Made by a program: the position numbers and the translations under genes. Positions 37,836 through 49,395 of a DNA stretch of 64,000 nt are shown in pieces. Below the pieces are notes generated by a model. The model had not been told where the DNA came from. It saw only the letters and a list, made by a program, of their open reading frames with translations, and ran no database searches. This DNA is from Manduca sexta (taxonomy: Eukaryota > Arthropoda > Insecta > Lepidoptera > Sphingidae): assembly GCF_014839805.1 (NCBI RefSeq), contig NC_051129.1:8498920-8562919 (forward strand), written 5' to 3'. Positions within the stretch are counted from its first letter, which is position 1, and each line of letters begins with the position of its first letter.

Positions 37836-40800
37836 ACAATAAAAAAATCTTTTTAACCTGACCTTACGTATTTGAATGTATCACCTACAAGAGTCTGCGG
37901 GAAGGAAAATTCATGCCAATGATTGCCCGATAAGGGCTACTACACAAAATCAACTAATAGACTATATAAATTATAACACAATAGACTTTGCAAAGTTGAG
38001 TTAAGTGTGCGTCCTAAAGCTTTAGGTCGGGTGTACAAGAGCGCGTGAGATGCACCCGCCCTGTGTCGAGATAAAGAGCCCAACAGAACAATTCAATGTA
38101 TAATTCATGCGGCGAAAACACTTACATTAACGCGTTGCGTATCGCCCGCTACGCCATGTTTGTAATCGCTACTTTATGTACTTACCGAGAAATGTATTAA
38201 AAATTATAATGAGTATGACTGCTACACCACTGGCGGTAATAAGATCCTTTTGTTAGGGCATGCTTTGAAAACTAAATGGCCAGTGTTAAATATTCTCCTG
38301 CGCACAGCGTAAGTAAACAAGTGAATGATGGAAGGCGTGTGTTTTTTGTTTCTTTGCTGTCTTCGCCGGGAGTTTGTACGTGTTTCAATTTATCCCTAGA
38401 GCAGGTTATTATCTAGCTATGTAGTGTGTAAGTATTATTGGCGACGTGCTAAACAGTTGAAAATTACTCACTTCTTCGTATCTGGATAAAATTAACCTTG
38501 TGTCATTACTTGGAATCTTCTGAGATTTTGATAACTTATAATTTTATCATTTATAACATTTATTATTATCCGTAAAATGGAATGCTAATTATATTTAGTG
38601 ATGCTAACACGTGTATATCAGTGTTGATCGGAATCTCGATATGGCAATTCGCAGTAGCATACTCTAGTGATAGTGGGGCAGTGGTAGCCACAGCGTGGAT
38701 CGTGTAAGTAAGTAGCCGGTGTAACCGCGCGGTGCGTGCGTGCGTGCCTACTGCCTAGCCGGCCTCCGGTCGCAGCTAATATGATTATGACAGCGCTACG
38801 TGCCAACCCAGCTCCGGGAATCCTCGCACAAATATTCATTAATCTTTCACGGTCCGACGTCCGCCGCGATGGAGATTTAATCAGATTAAGGATCATCTTT
38901 TTTGCGGGAAAAGTCATGCCCTTTTGTTGCTAGTCGGCCGTCGCTGGCACTTTTGCGCTAAATTTATGACGGACGATGTTGGCTCTGAATATAATACAAT
39001 TGGGATAGAATTTTTCACGTTTTCAACGTTGATATAGTTTGTGCGCGCTAATGTGTTGCTTGACGCGAGATGTATAATGCAATGGGAGGCAGACACCGCA
39101 GAGGCAAATGTGTAGTGGTACGTAGACGGCGCGCGGCGCGGCGCCGAGACGACTGTTGGTGGGCGCGAACCGCGCGCGGCGCGACGCGACCTCGCCACGC
39201 AGTCTGCGGCCTGCCCCGCACGCACCGCGCCCGGCCCGGCCCGCCTGATGCGCTTTTACGGCCGATAGGGACCTGTCTCGACGACGACGAAGCACACACG
39301 GTTTACGAACCGCACAATAAACACTATAACCAACTGGAAAAAATGTATTTTAATTTAAATAAATGGTAGAGTCGATAACTCTATACTATTAAATTTATAA
39401 ATATACCTAAAAGCAAATGAATATCACACGAGAAAACAAAATGTTAACACTTAAATGGCCGCGCGGCGAGCCGACCGTTTGATTAGTAGATAGGGCGCGG
39501 AAGGCCAAATAAAAAGTAGAATTAAGCGCTGCGATACGCGCGTAAAATTATTTTACCATTGTATGCAAATCAACGGCGCGGTGATTATTTTATTTCCTAA
39601 GAGGCATCGTATATAAATTTCGATTAAAAATACAACGAGCGAGCAGAAGGGCTTAGTTGATAGATGTATAATGCTGTTCGAGAGATGCTATGTTCACTTT
39701 AAATTAACTTGTGAATATGACGTTTATTATACAAACGTTATAAAATATAGCATGTGCAAACGCACTTACAAGCAATAAACCAGAATACAGTAGGGCAAGA
39801 AAAGTATGAATGAGTGAATAAATATACCGAAAGTTGACAATTGTAAAGTCTGCAAAACATCGTACGTGATGAACCTCTTTTTTATAATCAAGCCTGTCAT
39901 AAATTCCTGTTTGACGGCGCGGTATCGGTGTTACCGTTTTTGATGCATTTTTTGCAATTTTGACATATTTTTTTTCAAAGTCGGGTACATAAACCTTTCG
40001 AAATTATAGGTTATAGTTTTTATTAAGATGTCTTCTTCACTTTTGAAATTTATTTATATAGTACAGCATATATCAGTAACAAAAAATATTATGTCTAATA
40101 TATTAATTAGGTGTAGTTTACGGTTGCTTGTAATATTTCAAAGACGTGAATAATTTGAAATAAGTTCTCAGTGTAAGTGGCACACCTGTTTATGACAATA
40201 TAATCGCGATTGAATAATATTTCGTCATGAAAGTCATGTCATTTTATAGTCCGGCAGTGTAATGTTTACAAAATTTTATTGTCAATCGTAAAATAACTCT
40301 GAATCTGAATGAATGATGTAATGTATCATATATATAGTGAAAATCGCGGATAATTAATTTATCATAATAAACACATTCAGCACAAATTCACAGTGTGATT
40401 TTTATTTTAAACAAGATTGTTTATTCATTAGGAACCGTGAACAAACGCTAGAATTATAAACAAAAATACCTACATCGCTAACCCAAAAATGCATAGAGAT
40501 TTGCAAAAACATACTATGGTCAAAACACCATCTATCTAGTGTCTTAGGCGATGCAGCATTCCTTTAGATTCCATGCGATCCTAATATTAAGATCATGGCC
40601 TTTATTAAACCTTGGGAGGCACCAGATTAGAGACTGATAAATTATCGTATCGCCAAAAACATACTAACTCAAACAATCCGAATATAATAATCAAAAACAT
40701 TTGACCATCGTAACATTCTTGACGCCCTAGTTGTATAAGAGTGGCGGCCATCTTGTATATAAACGCATAACTCATTTATTAAAAGGAAACGCCTCAGTCC

Positions 40801-42829
40801 CAGCGGCGCGCGGTGTCTAATGAAAGTTGGCGTTGCAAAAACGTCGCCTTGTCGGGAATGTGTCGCCCTCGCGTTCTGGTACGTGTACAGGCTGTAAAAA
40901 TACCGGTGGCGGAGTCGCGGGCAGCCAGCAGCCACCGCGAACCACCTCGCGTTTCTTTTTCAATCAATTCAATCAGTGGCCGCTTCGATTAACATTTGAC
41001 ACGAGACTTTTGGGTCTAGTGATTTTTAACAGTTTTGCGTATGCATTTATCTGGTGTTGTTAATGTATAACTTCGTGTATGTAGCGATAAAAAGGTTGAA
41101 ATTAAATGAAATACTTTGTGGAAAATATTCTACAGTACACAAATATAATTTTGTTTAATAACATGTAAAGCACCTTCTTGCCATCTAGTAAGATTTACGT
41201 TATCAGATTGTATAATGTACACAGAGTCTGCTAAAATACGATTTGTATAAATCATTGAATCGGAATTAACTTATGTGGGGCCCGTAGGTGCGGGATCGCA
41301 GCCGCACTCAAGGCCGACTTACTACGACACGCGCATTACTTTTGTTCAGTTTTACATTAAGCACTTATAAACCTGACCCATGAGGCTCGCTAAGAGTTTC
41401 TTTGTCGGACAATGAGCGCACAATGCGAAAAAATCTCCCACTTAACAACGGCTCGAGCTGATAGAGTTGAAAGATAAAAATCAAATAAAAGGAACAACGT
41501 GTGTATTTATTTAGATATCGTCATATATTTCCATTTAAACTGACTGTAAGCTTCACCCGCTTGTTTTTAAAACGTTGGCTTTTTCTGGCTCTGTTAATTT
41601 TAACGGACAATGGGTGGACCGATCGCCGATCGCGTCCGAACAATCACCCGTTATGGCGTGAGCTCACTTAATTGCTCTCTTTGCTACCGAATAATTTTGA
41701 TTCCAACGCTCGGCACGAATAAATGCCGCTCTTTCAATAATCACCATCGGCAAATAACTTTATCACGTTTTTACTAAAGGCGGATAGAACCACGTGGAAC
41801 ACATAAAATTTATGTTGATAGCACTTTAATTAAATGAAATGTACAGAGTGTACTTAGTAGTGAACTGGGCAATAGTTGACGCGAAATTAGCTTAACAGCG
41901 CGTCGCTTGGGTGGTAACCGACGACGATATTGTCTCGGGACATAACGGCTGATTTTACGATCAAATCGGCCCCGTTGGTGCTTAATGTAAAACCAGTTTA
42001 AATACACTCGTAAATCTTTAGAGCGTGTGCCCGTGTGCCCACGTTGCATGATGTTCTCTTTCATAGTCTGACAACATGTGTATTTCAAATCGTTTCGCGT
42101 CCTTCATCAGTAAAGGCTTTATACCACTGTTAATAATTGTTACCGGAAAAGATTCTAGAAATAATCCTTATTTTCTATTCTTATAATTCAAATTAACAAA
42201 CATTGCAACGCACAACTCGATGGATCTCGGAATTCTTTTTAAAGAATTCAAAGAAACAATAAGAAGCAAATGGTAATTTTATCGCTATAAAATTTTTTCG
42301 AATGAGATCCTTGATTGAATTTTTAAATGCTGCATTCCCACCAAGAGGCGATGCGGAAATAATAGTGCAAATGAATCTGAACGGCATTACGGGCGGAGAT
42401 CACGTCTGCCCATAAATCGCATCCCCCGATAGAACAATTAAAAGACGAGTTTAAAACAATTACGCAACGGTGGCCCCTAGGCCGGTCGTGATATCGCAAC
42501 ACAAAGATTATGTAGCACTAACTAAATTCAGAAGGGATATTTTGTTTTTGGAAACAACAACAATCTAGAGAATATTCATGTGTGTTTGCAGGTTTCAACC
42601 TACCCAAGTCATGGCTGATCTCAAAACGTGACAATTGTCATGGGAATAAGTCTCTATTTCGAGTTTCACCGAATCTGAATTCGAAACAACAATCTAATCC
42701 TGGAGCATCTGAACACGATTTCAATAAATTCAAATTCTTAGACGTATATTTCTAAACGTATTGATAATTGTACTGTCAAACCACAATTAAATCGTACTAA
42801 ATGTAATGTTGTAAGAGTCAATAGCGTAG
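37836..42829. other. Noncoding stretch with CpG-rich islands
   Basis: Islands lie at 38690-38900, 39060-39310, 40790-40990 and 41270-41790. The frames over them, such as minus 41810-42088 and both strands of 38618-38933, are Arg-rich and unrecognised. Between them the DNA is AT-rich with no supported feature. Confidence 0.35.
39060..39310. promoter_or_regulatory. Strong CpG-rich island
   Basis: About 180 bases (39120-39300) are dominated by GCGC, CGCG and CCGG words, the most GC-rich part of the window. All six frames are relatively open and arginine-rich, as expected from composition, so I do not call a gene. It could be a promoter or first exon of an unseen gene on either strand, or a developmental regulatory island. 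Confidence 0.3.
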
Positions 42830-43117
42830 TCGGGTGTGGAACGGACTGCCGAGACGAATGTTCGCAGATTTATATCCCAAGGGCACACACCTCTGACTTT
42901 TCTAAAATTATGTGTGTATTCTCTTTGAATTATCGCTTGCTTTAACGGTGAAGGAAAACATCGTGATAGCCTGCATACCTGAGAAGACCTCTATAGGAAT
43001 TTTGAGGATGTGTAAAGTCTACCAATCCGCACTAAGCCAGCGTGGTGGACTGAGGTCTAGTCCCTCAGTAATGGAGAAGGCCCGTGCCCAGCAGTGGGAC
43101 AGTATAATGCAGAGATG
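42830..43117 (+). mobile_element. Lepidopteran SINE-like repeat, plus orientation
   Basis: Phrases in order: GGGCACACACCTCTGACTTT, ATTATGTGTGTATTCTCTTT, TCGCTTGCTTTAACGGTGAA, CCTGCATACCTGAGAAG, CTACCAATCCGCACTAAGCC, AGCGTGGTGGACTGAGGTCT and AGAAGGCCCGTGCCCAGCAG, ending TGGGACAGTATAATGCAG. This matches a common lepidopteran SINE-like family as I recall it, and the copy at 46272-46540 is the same family inverted. The head (42830-42890) is a degenerate tRNA-like region. A 68-codon frame inside it is only repeat sequence. Confidence 0.75.
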
Positions 43118-46100
43118 ATCTTATTTATATTATATTAAATGTAATGTAAAGTGTATCATCTGATTTTCTATAGTCTCTCACATTCCTAACTCTTGAAATA
43201 AATGTATTATTATCTATGGTTAACATACAACATAGACACAGTATAATTGTTTATTGGTCAGTAGCGTGGCAGAGTGCTAGTTGAAATCAATTGTTCGACG
43301 TTCGTATATCCAATGTGGAGATTTAATTAAAGTTAACGCTTTATACGTCTTTGCTTAGGGCTATTAACACACTTTATGAATTGCTTATTGTCTGTTTGAC
43401 ATTCCAACCATAAATTATACAAAAGGTACTAACACTTCAATTTATTAGAATGCGACTGTTTAGATATTTAATTTATTAACAGAATTATTAAACAATAATG
43501 GTATTCTCTATACACTGTTATGATGTATGGGAAATAAAAGATAATTGTGTTAATGTGTAGAGTTAAATGTATAAACAACTTACTTTCCTTTGTAACGTTA
43601 TACTCAATTATATTCTACATTTTATTCAGCCTTAATAACTGATTTACTAGTCAAAATATATATACTTTTTAAATTTATTTTTAAAACCATAAACAACACA
43701 ATATATAATAGACTAGATAGATAGATAGGTAATATAATTCTAGATAATTTTACACAACTTAAATATAAGCTTGATAATAAGCTTGATTCATAGTTTAATA
43801 GATTCGCTAATTTGATGCGAAAATAGCAGAATATACGCGGAAGTTAACACCTTGTTAACTTTGTATTGAATCCTGACTCCTAAGATTAATAAGACTGCAC
43901 GTAGCAATGCAATGCTTATGTGTACGAAGCCCTCACTGACAACTATTGATTAATATTTAAATCGGTTTGATTTTATCCAATTAATCATTCACTTTATAAT
44001 GAATATGTTTAAATGTACGTGATAACAAAATCTTATTAACATTGTAAATATTAAAACAACGGCGGCGTAACGAATCTATCGATTTAAAATTAATTTTGCA
44101 CTTGATTTATTCCCAACCTCCATTAACATAGAAACTTAATGGTTTTAAGATAGAACAAATAAATGAAATGAATTATTCGAACATGACTATTCCTAAGTAG
44201 GAAGTATTATTAAGTAATAAAACATTAAAATAACCCCGTATTAGACTTGCTAGCATGTTACGCGAACGAAATCGCGATTCTCGACAATTTTTACATTAAA
44301 ATTGTGTACAGTTCACAAGAAAAATGATGTGTATGAGACGAATGGAATAAGATGGTAAGAATAATCAGTTTCCGGCGTCATCCACTTCCAAGTATACGAG
44401 TACCCGTTCCGCTCGCTGTAGGAACACACGTCCGAGCGATCTGCATCCCGCCTGATCCCATTTTAATGGAGCGCCCGGCAAACAAGCTCTAGAGCCGCTT
44501 ACTGGCGAATCCACGGGGATACCGTGCGGCACTTAGCTTGCGAACATACAACGTTTAGTCAGACCACTTCCTGTCATATAGCCTAGTTACTCATACTTAC
44601 GTAAAGCGCATCAAACCGCGATTTATCGAGCTCCTATTGTGTGGAACAGATTGCTCTTTAAAACTAAGCTCGCATCGTGTGCATGCATTCTGTGAAAGTT
44701 ATGCGCTTGCACACATACCACTAAATTATACAGTGATGCCTTCATCAGTAGTTATGCGAAGTGACGTGTTAAAGTCGGACCGACTACTTTTAGACGACCC
44801 CTGTCTCACTGTTCAGTTCGCACATTTAAATGGGAATTAATCTGGGTATTGTGCGCCGTGAGCGCCGTCAGCTTTAATATTTTGCTTCATATTGACAATA
44901 TACTCGTTGTGAGTACTTTGATTCATTAGATGAAGGTGAACGGCCGATGTGTGAAAGGACCTCGGTCCCGTGATTCATTGTCGGAGGTGTAGAGGCGCTT
45001 CGGCTGACCTGCGTTTTAAAGAGTCAACACAGGATAATGAACACATTGAGCCCTTAACGCCTAAGCCATTTTCCTACACACGACAACAATGAATATAATG
45101 ACATTTTTATTCGCAACTGACCCGCTGACCATCCTACGGATATCAGTAACCCACATAGACACTAAAATAAACAAAATATCGGTTCGGCCTCGATATGTCG
45201 TCGAATTGAATAAATCATTCTCGATTTGTCTTCCCTAACAGGTAGATTTTTAAAATGAGGATATTGTTATTCATGCAAATCTAACTTTACACGAGCAGAA
45301 AATGAATCCTAAACATGACACTCATACATAATCCAACTAACCGGGTGCCTCTATTATAAGCGTTATCACAAAACAACAAGGGAATTTCAAGTTCTTTCAA
45401 ATTTGTCATATTTTTTTTTCTATAGCATCAAAAGTATTATGTGGAAATTAATTAAGCCAAATTTTATAAGACAGAATATCTTTTGTTTTGTAAGACAGTA
45501 TTTTAATGTTTTTTTTTTCAGTTTTACCTTTCTGGAACATTAACATGAAAATGTTAATGTGTATGTAACAAGCTTTATCATCAATGACATTCAAAATTTT
45601 CCACACTTTGTATTCCGTCTGGAGAATTCGCCTCGTCGAATCCCGTAGTTCGGATGCAGGCTATTTTAAATGTAAAGGCGGCGCATTGCATAATCACCAA
45701 CGTGATTCGCTATCAGTATTCGGCACTAAATATTTATTTTTCCAGGGTTTTTACGATACTTTTTGCGGGGTTCGTCGTAAAATGTTCTAGATATCGATGG
45801 CTTTATTTATACATTACGGTGACGGTTTTGCTTAATAATTTGAATGTTTTATATATATCGCGGCAACTTTAGAGATAAACTACTCTTCAAATTATTGTCC
45901 CATCTGTTTGCATTAAGCTTTGGGCATACTCAGTGATGCCGTGTCCGGGCCCCGGGCAGCACGGTGGTGGCACAACGTGCGCTGTCAGGAGCAAAGTACA
46001 CATTTAAAGTATAACGTTTATTTCAAGATACACATTTCTCGGTTCATCTGACGCTAAATGTCACTCAAGATTAAAAAAACACGTTATTAACATAACAATT

Positions 46101-46271
46101 ACAAAAAAATTCAGCGATAATTTTTACGTATAGTTTTATTTACACGATTTTGACACGTTCGTATACGTCGTCCGTGCTTGTCGGCAAGTTGTTGGTGACT
46201 ATTTATACTGTAAAATGTTATGCACTGGACTCAGAACTGATATTCCACGAACCTTTTATTGATATAATATA
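43118..46271. other. Noncoding stretch between two opposed SINE copies
   Basis: AT-rich to 44230, with a short (GATA)n tract at about 43720. GC-richer patches at 44380-44540 and 44930-45010 may be regulatory. Frames of 67-72 codons (44637-44840, 45584-45872) have no recognised content. Confidence 0.4.
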
Positions 46272-46540
46272 ATATAAGCCCTGTATTATATTGCTGTCCC
46301 ACTGTTGGGCACGGACCGCCTCTACTACTGAGAGGGATTAGGCCTTAGTCCACCACGCTGGCCTAATGCGGATTTGTAGACTTCACACACCCTAGAAATT
46401 CCCATAGAGAACTAACTCCTCAGGCATGCAGGCTTCCTCACAATGTTTTCGTTCACCGTTAAAGCAAGTGATAATTAACAAAGAAAACACACATAATTTT
46501 TGATATCCAGATCCCGAATCCTACACGGATGTATGTGAAC
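46272..46540 (-). mobile_element. Lepidopteran SINE-like repeat, minus orientation
   Basis: Read on plus: CTGTCCCACTGTTGGGCACG, CTACTACTGAGAGGGATTAG, CCACCACGCTGGCCTAATGC, GGCATGCAGGCTTCCTCACA and TTCACCGTTAAAGCAAGTGA. It is the reverse complement of the 42830-43117 family and keeps a longer CTACTGAGAGGGATTAGGCC segment that is shortened in that copy. It is moderately diverged. Confidence 0.75.
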
Positions 46541-47271
46541 GAACTTTTATTATGCGAGCAACGTGATTTGTCTTCTTTGTTTTCGAATAGCTTCATACAT
46601 ACATGTCCGTGTGATATTTGATGTTAAACATAATATAGCTTTTTTGTATTATCATATTAAAAATTATACCATTGCACCAACTTTGGTATTGGTCCTTCGT
46701 TGAACAAGTAATTGATAACGGTCAATTTTTATATTTTAGAAGGTGAAAAGAACTTTTAATTAAATAACAGCCACGTATATTTAGATTTACGTAATAACTA
46801 ACATAAAAAAAACATCAAATTATTAAACACAAAAATCAATATGCTAACATTGGTAGTTTAATTGCGTAAATATGGATTGACGTTTTTGGGACTTCAACTA
46901 AATTGGTTAGTTATCTGTCGTGCGGGAGCCTCGCCGAGGACCCAATATAAATTTAATACGTGCTGCTAAGCCTATGTTCGAATTGCCGTGACGATTATTT
47001 CATCTGCCAGTTTTAGACAATTTGAAAATAATATACCTACCGCAAGAAAAAAAATTGAAGCCTAAAATCTAAAAATATATTATGAATATGGTTATTACTT
47101 TATTAAATGGTAAAAATAACTGCCTAAGAAAAAATAAGATTAAAAAAAACACTGAAGATAATTAAAAGTTATAATGAATAGGCGTTTTTTTTTTCATGCA
47201 GGTTTTTTGATGTGAGAAGCAAAATTAACCATAATGAATTTTAGGATAATTATTATTCACCTAATGAACTA
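46541..47271. other. AT-rich noncoding stretch
   Basis: No supported feature; many stops in all frames. Confidence 0.5.
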
Positions 47272-47524
47272 TATATACTAATATTATAAATACGTAAGTT
47301 TGTGAGGATGGATGTATGTTTGTTCCTCTTTCTCGAAAAAACGAATGAACGGATTTGGATGCAACTTTACAGTAATATTGGTTATACATCAGAATAACAC
47401 ATAGTTTACAATTTATAATGATTTTGTGTAATATAGTCATAATATAATGATACATATCAAGTAAGTCGAAAAAAATTATCCCGGAAAACTTCTTCACGCG
47501 GGCGAAGCCGCGAGCAAAAGCTAG
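47272..47524 (+). mobile_element. Nonautonomous Helitron-like element
   Basis: It starts near ACTAATATTATAAATACG, continues AAGTTTGTGAGGATGGATGT and ACGGATTTGGATGCAACTTT, and ends CGCGGGCGAAGCCGCGAGCA then AAAGCTAG. The end forms a hairpin, CGCGG and CCGCG around GCGAAG, followed within about 12 bases by CTAG. That is the 3' signature of Helitrons (hairpin plus CTRR). I recall this as an abundant lepidopteran family, possibly the one called Lep1. It is noncoding; the minus frame over it is repeat sequence. Confidence 0.65.
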
Positions 47525-48287
47525 TAATATATATAAACAAAAACGATAACACCTTTATATGTGTAGGTATATTATAAACTAGAAAAAAATCTATAACCCC
47601 GTGTGGCTTTATCTTAATTAGTTTATGTCGCTATCGCTTATCTATTGTCGATTTCCATTCGTTATTTCATTTAAAAGTAAGTTTTTTCGAAGGAACCCTG
47701 TGGTCGGCTAGCTGTCTCATTTACAGAAGCCGTAGGTAGGTTTTTTATCCGGCCGCGTTCGATTTTAATACAAAGACAGATCTGGTATTAATTAAGTCGG
47801 GCTGATGAGTTCTCGCCGTCCCGCTCGCTCGCGGCCCGCGTCATTACGGCTACATGTAGAGGCGAGATTTTTTTTTAATTCGTCATTATTCTGTGGCGTA
47901 AAGAAATGTTAATTCGAGGCAGCGTGAAATTAACAGCCGCCGCAATGCCCTTTGTAGGGCCGCGGCGGCTGACTTAAACACACAACGGGTGACGAGCTAC
48001 ACGCTCCTTTCATACTACACTCTCTTATTTGCACTCGATTACTCTTTTTGTATGCTTTCATTAGGAACTTGGAGCAATGGTTGTTAAACATCAATTTATA
48101 TAATGCATTAAAAAGAAGAAATGTTCACGTTGCATCTCCCGATCATTACTACTACGCAAAGCGACTGCTGCCCACGTCTTAATTTAGTTAGACGTCTTGT
48201 CTACGTGTTTTGCGTTATTGCTATTAGTGAAAGGAACGTGTTTTTGCATCGGCACTCGGTGATTTATCACTTTTGCCTTTGTTGCAG
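47525..48287 (+). other. Presumed intron upstream of the 48.3-kb exon
   Basis: It includes a GC-rich block at 47740-48000 with GCCGCGGCGGCTG-type sequence, a candidate regulatory island. It ends in the splice acceptor TTTTGCCTTTGTTGCAG (48271-48287). Confidence 0.4.
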
Positions 48288-48478
48288 TGGTACCGCGTGA
48301 ACCAGGATCGGTTGAGTCCCGAACTGCACAAGAAGTTTGTTCAGCTCCATCCTGATGAAGAGACGAAAGTGTTTTTGTCGAACTCTATCGACAAGTCGTC
48401 GTGGGTTTGGACCCAGATTTGGTATCTGCTGGCCAAGGCAGTTCTGAAGCACTTTTGGTCGATCACCGACATAAATGG
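48288..48478 (+). CDS. Internal coding exon of a conserved-looking protein, family not recognised
   Basis: The exon is 191 nt: 63 codons plus two bases, entered in phase 0 and left in phase 2. The acceptor TTTTGCCTTTGTTGCAG and donor GTGAGT (48479-48484) are both near-consensus. Codons favour G or C at the third position, unlike the AT-rich surroundings, which is strong evidence for coding. The peptide starts WYRVNQDRLSPELHKKFVQL and ends LLAKAVLKHFWSITDING. It has five tryptophans in 63 residues, including a W-V-W-T-Q-I-W cluster, and is mostly amphipathic helix-like rather than membrane-spanning. It is probably part of a globular domain in a plus-strand gene with large introns. No catalytic motif is visible and I could not name the family. 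Confidence 0.85.
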
Positions 48479-49038
48479 GTGAGTACTGTTCTTGTTATTA
48501 ATCTTTTGTGCTGTATGTGATAAGGGATATATTCCAGCAAATCTGTTTTAGGCTATGGAGACTAAAATTGTTGTTGGTAATGATTTACCTATATCACAAT
48601 TTCCAATAATTAATTAAAAAACAAGATAGTTAATAAATCAAAATGTTTTTAATTATTTTTCACTTGACATTCACAAACAGCAAAAATATAATGTCATAAC
48701 GGTAAAATGATCATACACGTCACAATCATCGTTCAGTGCGTGACGCTCGTAACAACACCCAAACTTTTTAATTTAAAAGTAATGAATCATTTCTTTCACA
48801 AACGATGAATTGCCATTTGAATGACGACAATGGGGCATTATTAAGTGCGTCCAGATTCGTCCAATTACGCCAATTACAATCTCCCGGTAGCTGTAAGTAC
48901 GTAGATACGAGCGCACATATTATTTCCTCGTCCATTGTGTCGTATCTGCACAAATTAACTAATTCGAGTCGTTTGTAGTTGCACCACAAATCTCGCTCGA
49001 TGATTTTCGTTTATCGATAAAATGCTCGATGTTTTCAG
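48479..49038 (+). other. Presumed intron after the 48.3-kb exon
   Basis: It begins GTGAGT. It is AT-rich, with a GC-richer part at 48820-48950 that is open on the minus strand (48768-48989) but unrecognised. A DREF-type TATCGATA lies at 49012-49019, just before the candidate microexon acceptor. Confidence 0.5.
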
Positions 49039-49049
49039 GTCAGCTAAAG
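49039..49049 (+). CDS. Candidate 11-nt microexon
   Basis: GTCAGCTAAAG is bracketed by a good acceptor (GATGTTTTCAG, ending 49038) and a consensus donor (GTGAGT, 49050-49055). Joined to the preceding exon it completes the split codon and adds G-S-A-K plus one base, without a stop. An 11-base exon can arise by chance, and no transcript evidence is available. Confidence 0.3.
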
Positions 49050-49381
49050 GTGAGTGTTGAACTGTTTGTATAACTTTGTTTCAATAACTGATGTTGACGG
49101 ATATTTTGATTTACAGAGATACTCCACAGTTATGCGGAAATGTGTACTTGCATTTCATTCAGTACTGTGCAAAACATTCATTACAATATGATACTTCAAA
49201 CGTACCGTGAATATTTATGACATTGCTAATTTGTTGTGACTTTGTTAAGTAGTAACAGGGCAATATGTATGGTTAGGAACGTAAACATTTCAGAAACATT
49301 ACCAAAAGCAAAGGACGTCTCAAATCACTTACCCCAAAAATAACATCGTACAAAACTCGTGTATTAACCCGCATCTGGAAC

Positions 49382-49395
49382 TATCGATATCGATA
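49382..49395. promoter_or_regulatory. Overlapping pair of DREF-type TATCGATA sites
   Basis: TATCGATATCGATA contains two copies of the DNA-replication-related element TATCGATA, at 49382-49389 and 49388-49395. GC-richer DNA follows (49400-49490). In flies such sites mark housekeeping promoters. Here they may mark an internal promoter or enhancer; this is an inference from the motif. Confidence 0.35.

Noticed and set aside
39023..39369. Four Arg-rich frames over the CpG island
   Set aside because: All arise from runs of CGC and GCG in every frame; no protein family or splice sites.
45584..45872. Two overlapping 68-72 codon frames
   Set aside because: Overlapping alternative frames in AT-rich DNA without motifs or splice sites.
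49117..49210. Possible terminal exon after a TTTACAG acceptor
   Set aside because: About 30 open codons occur in two frames, the polypyrimidine tract is weak and the peptides are unrecognised; it is mentioned only under the microexon.
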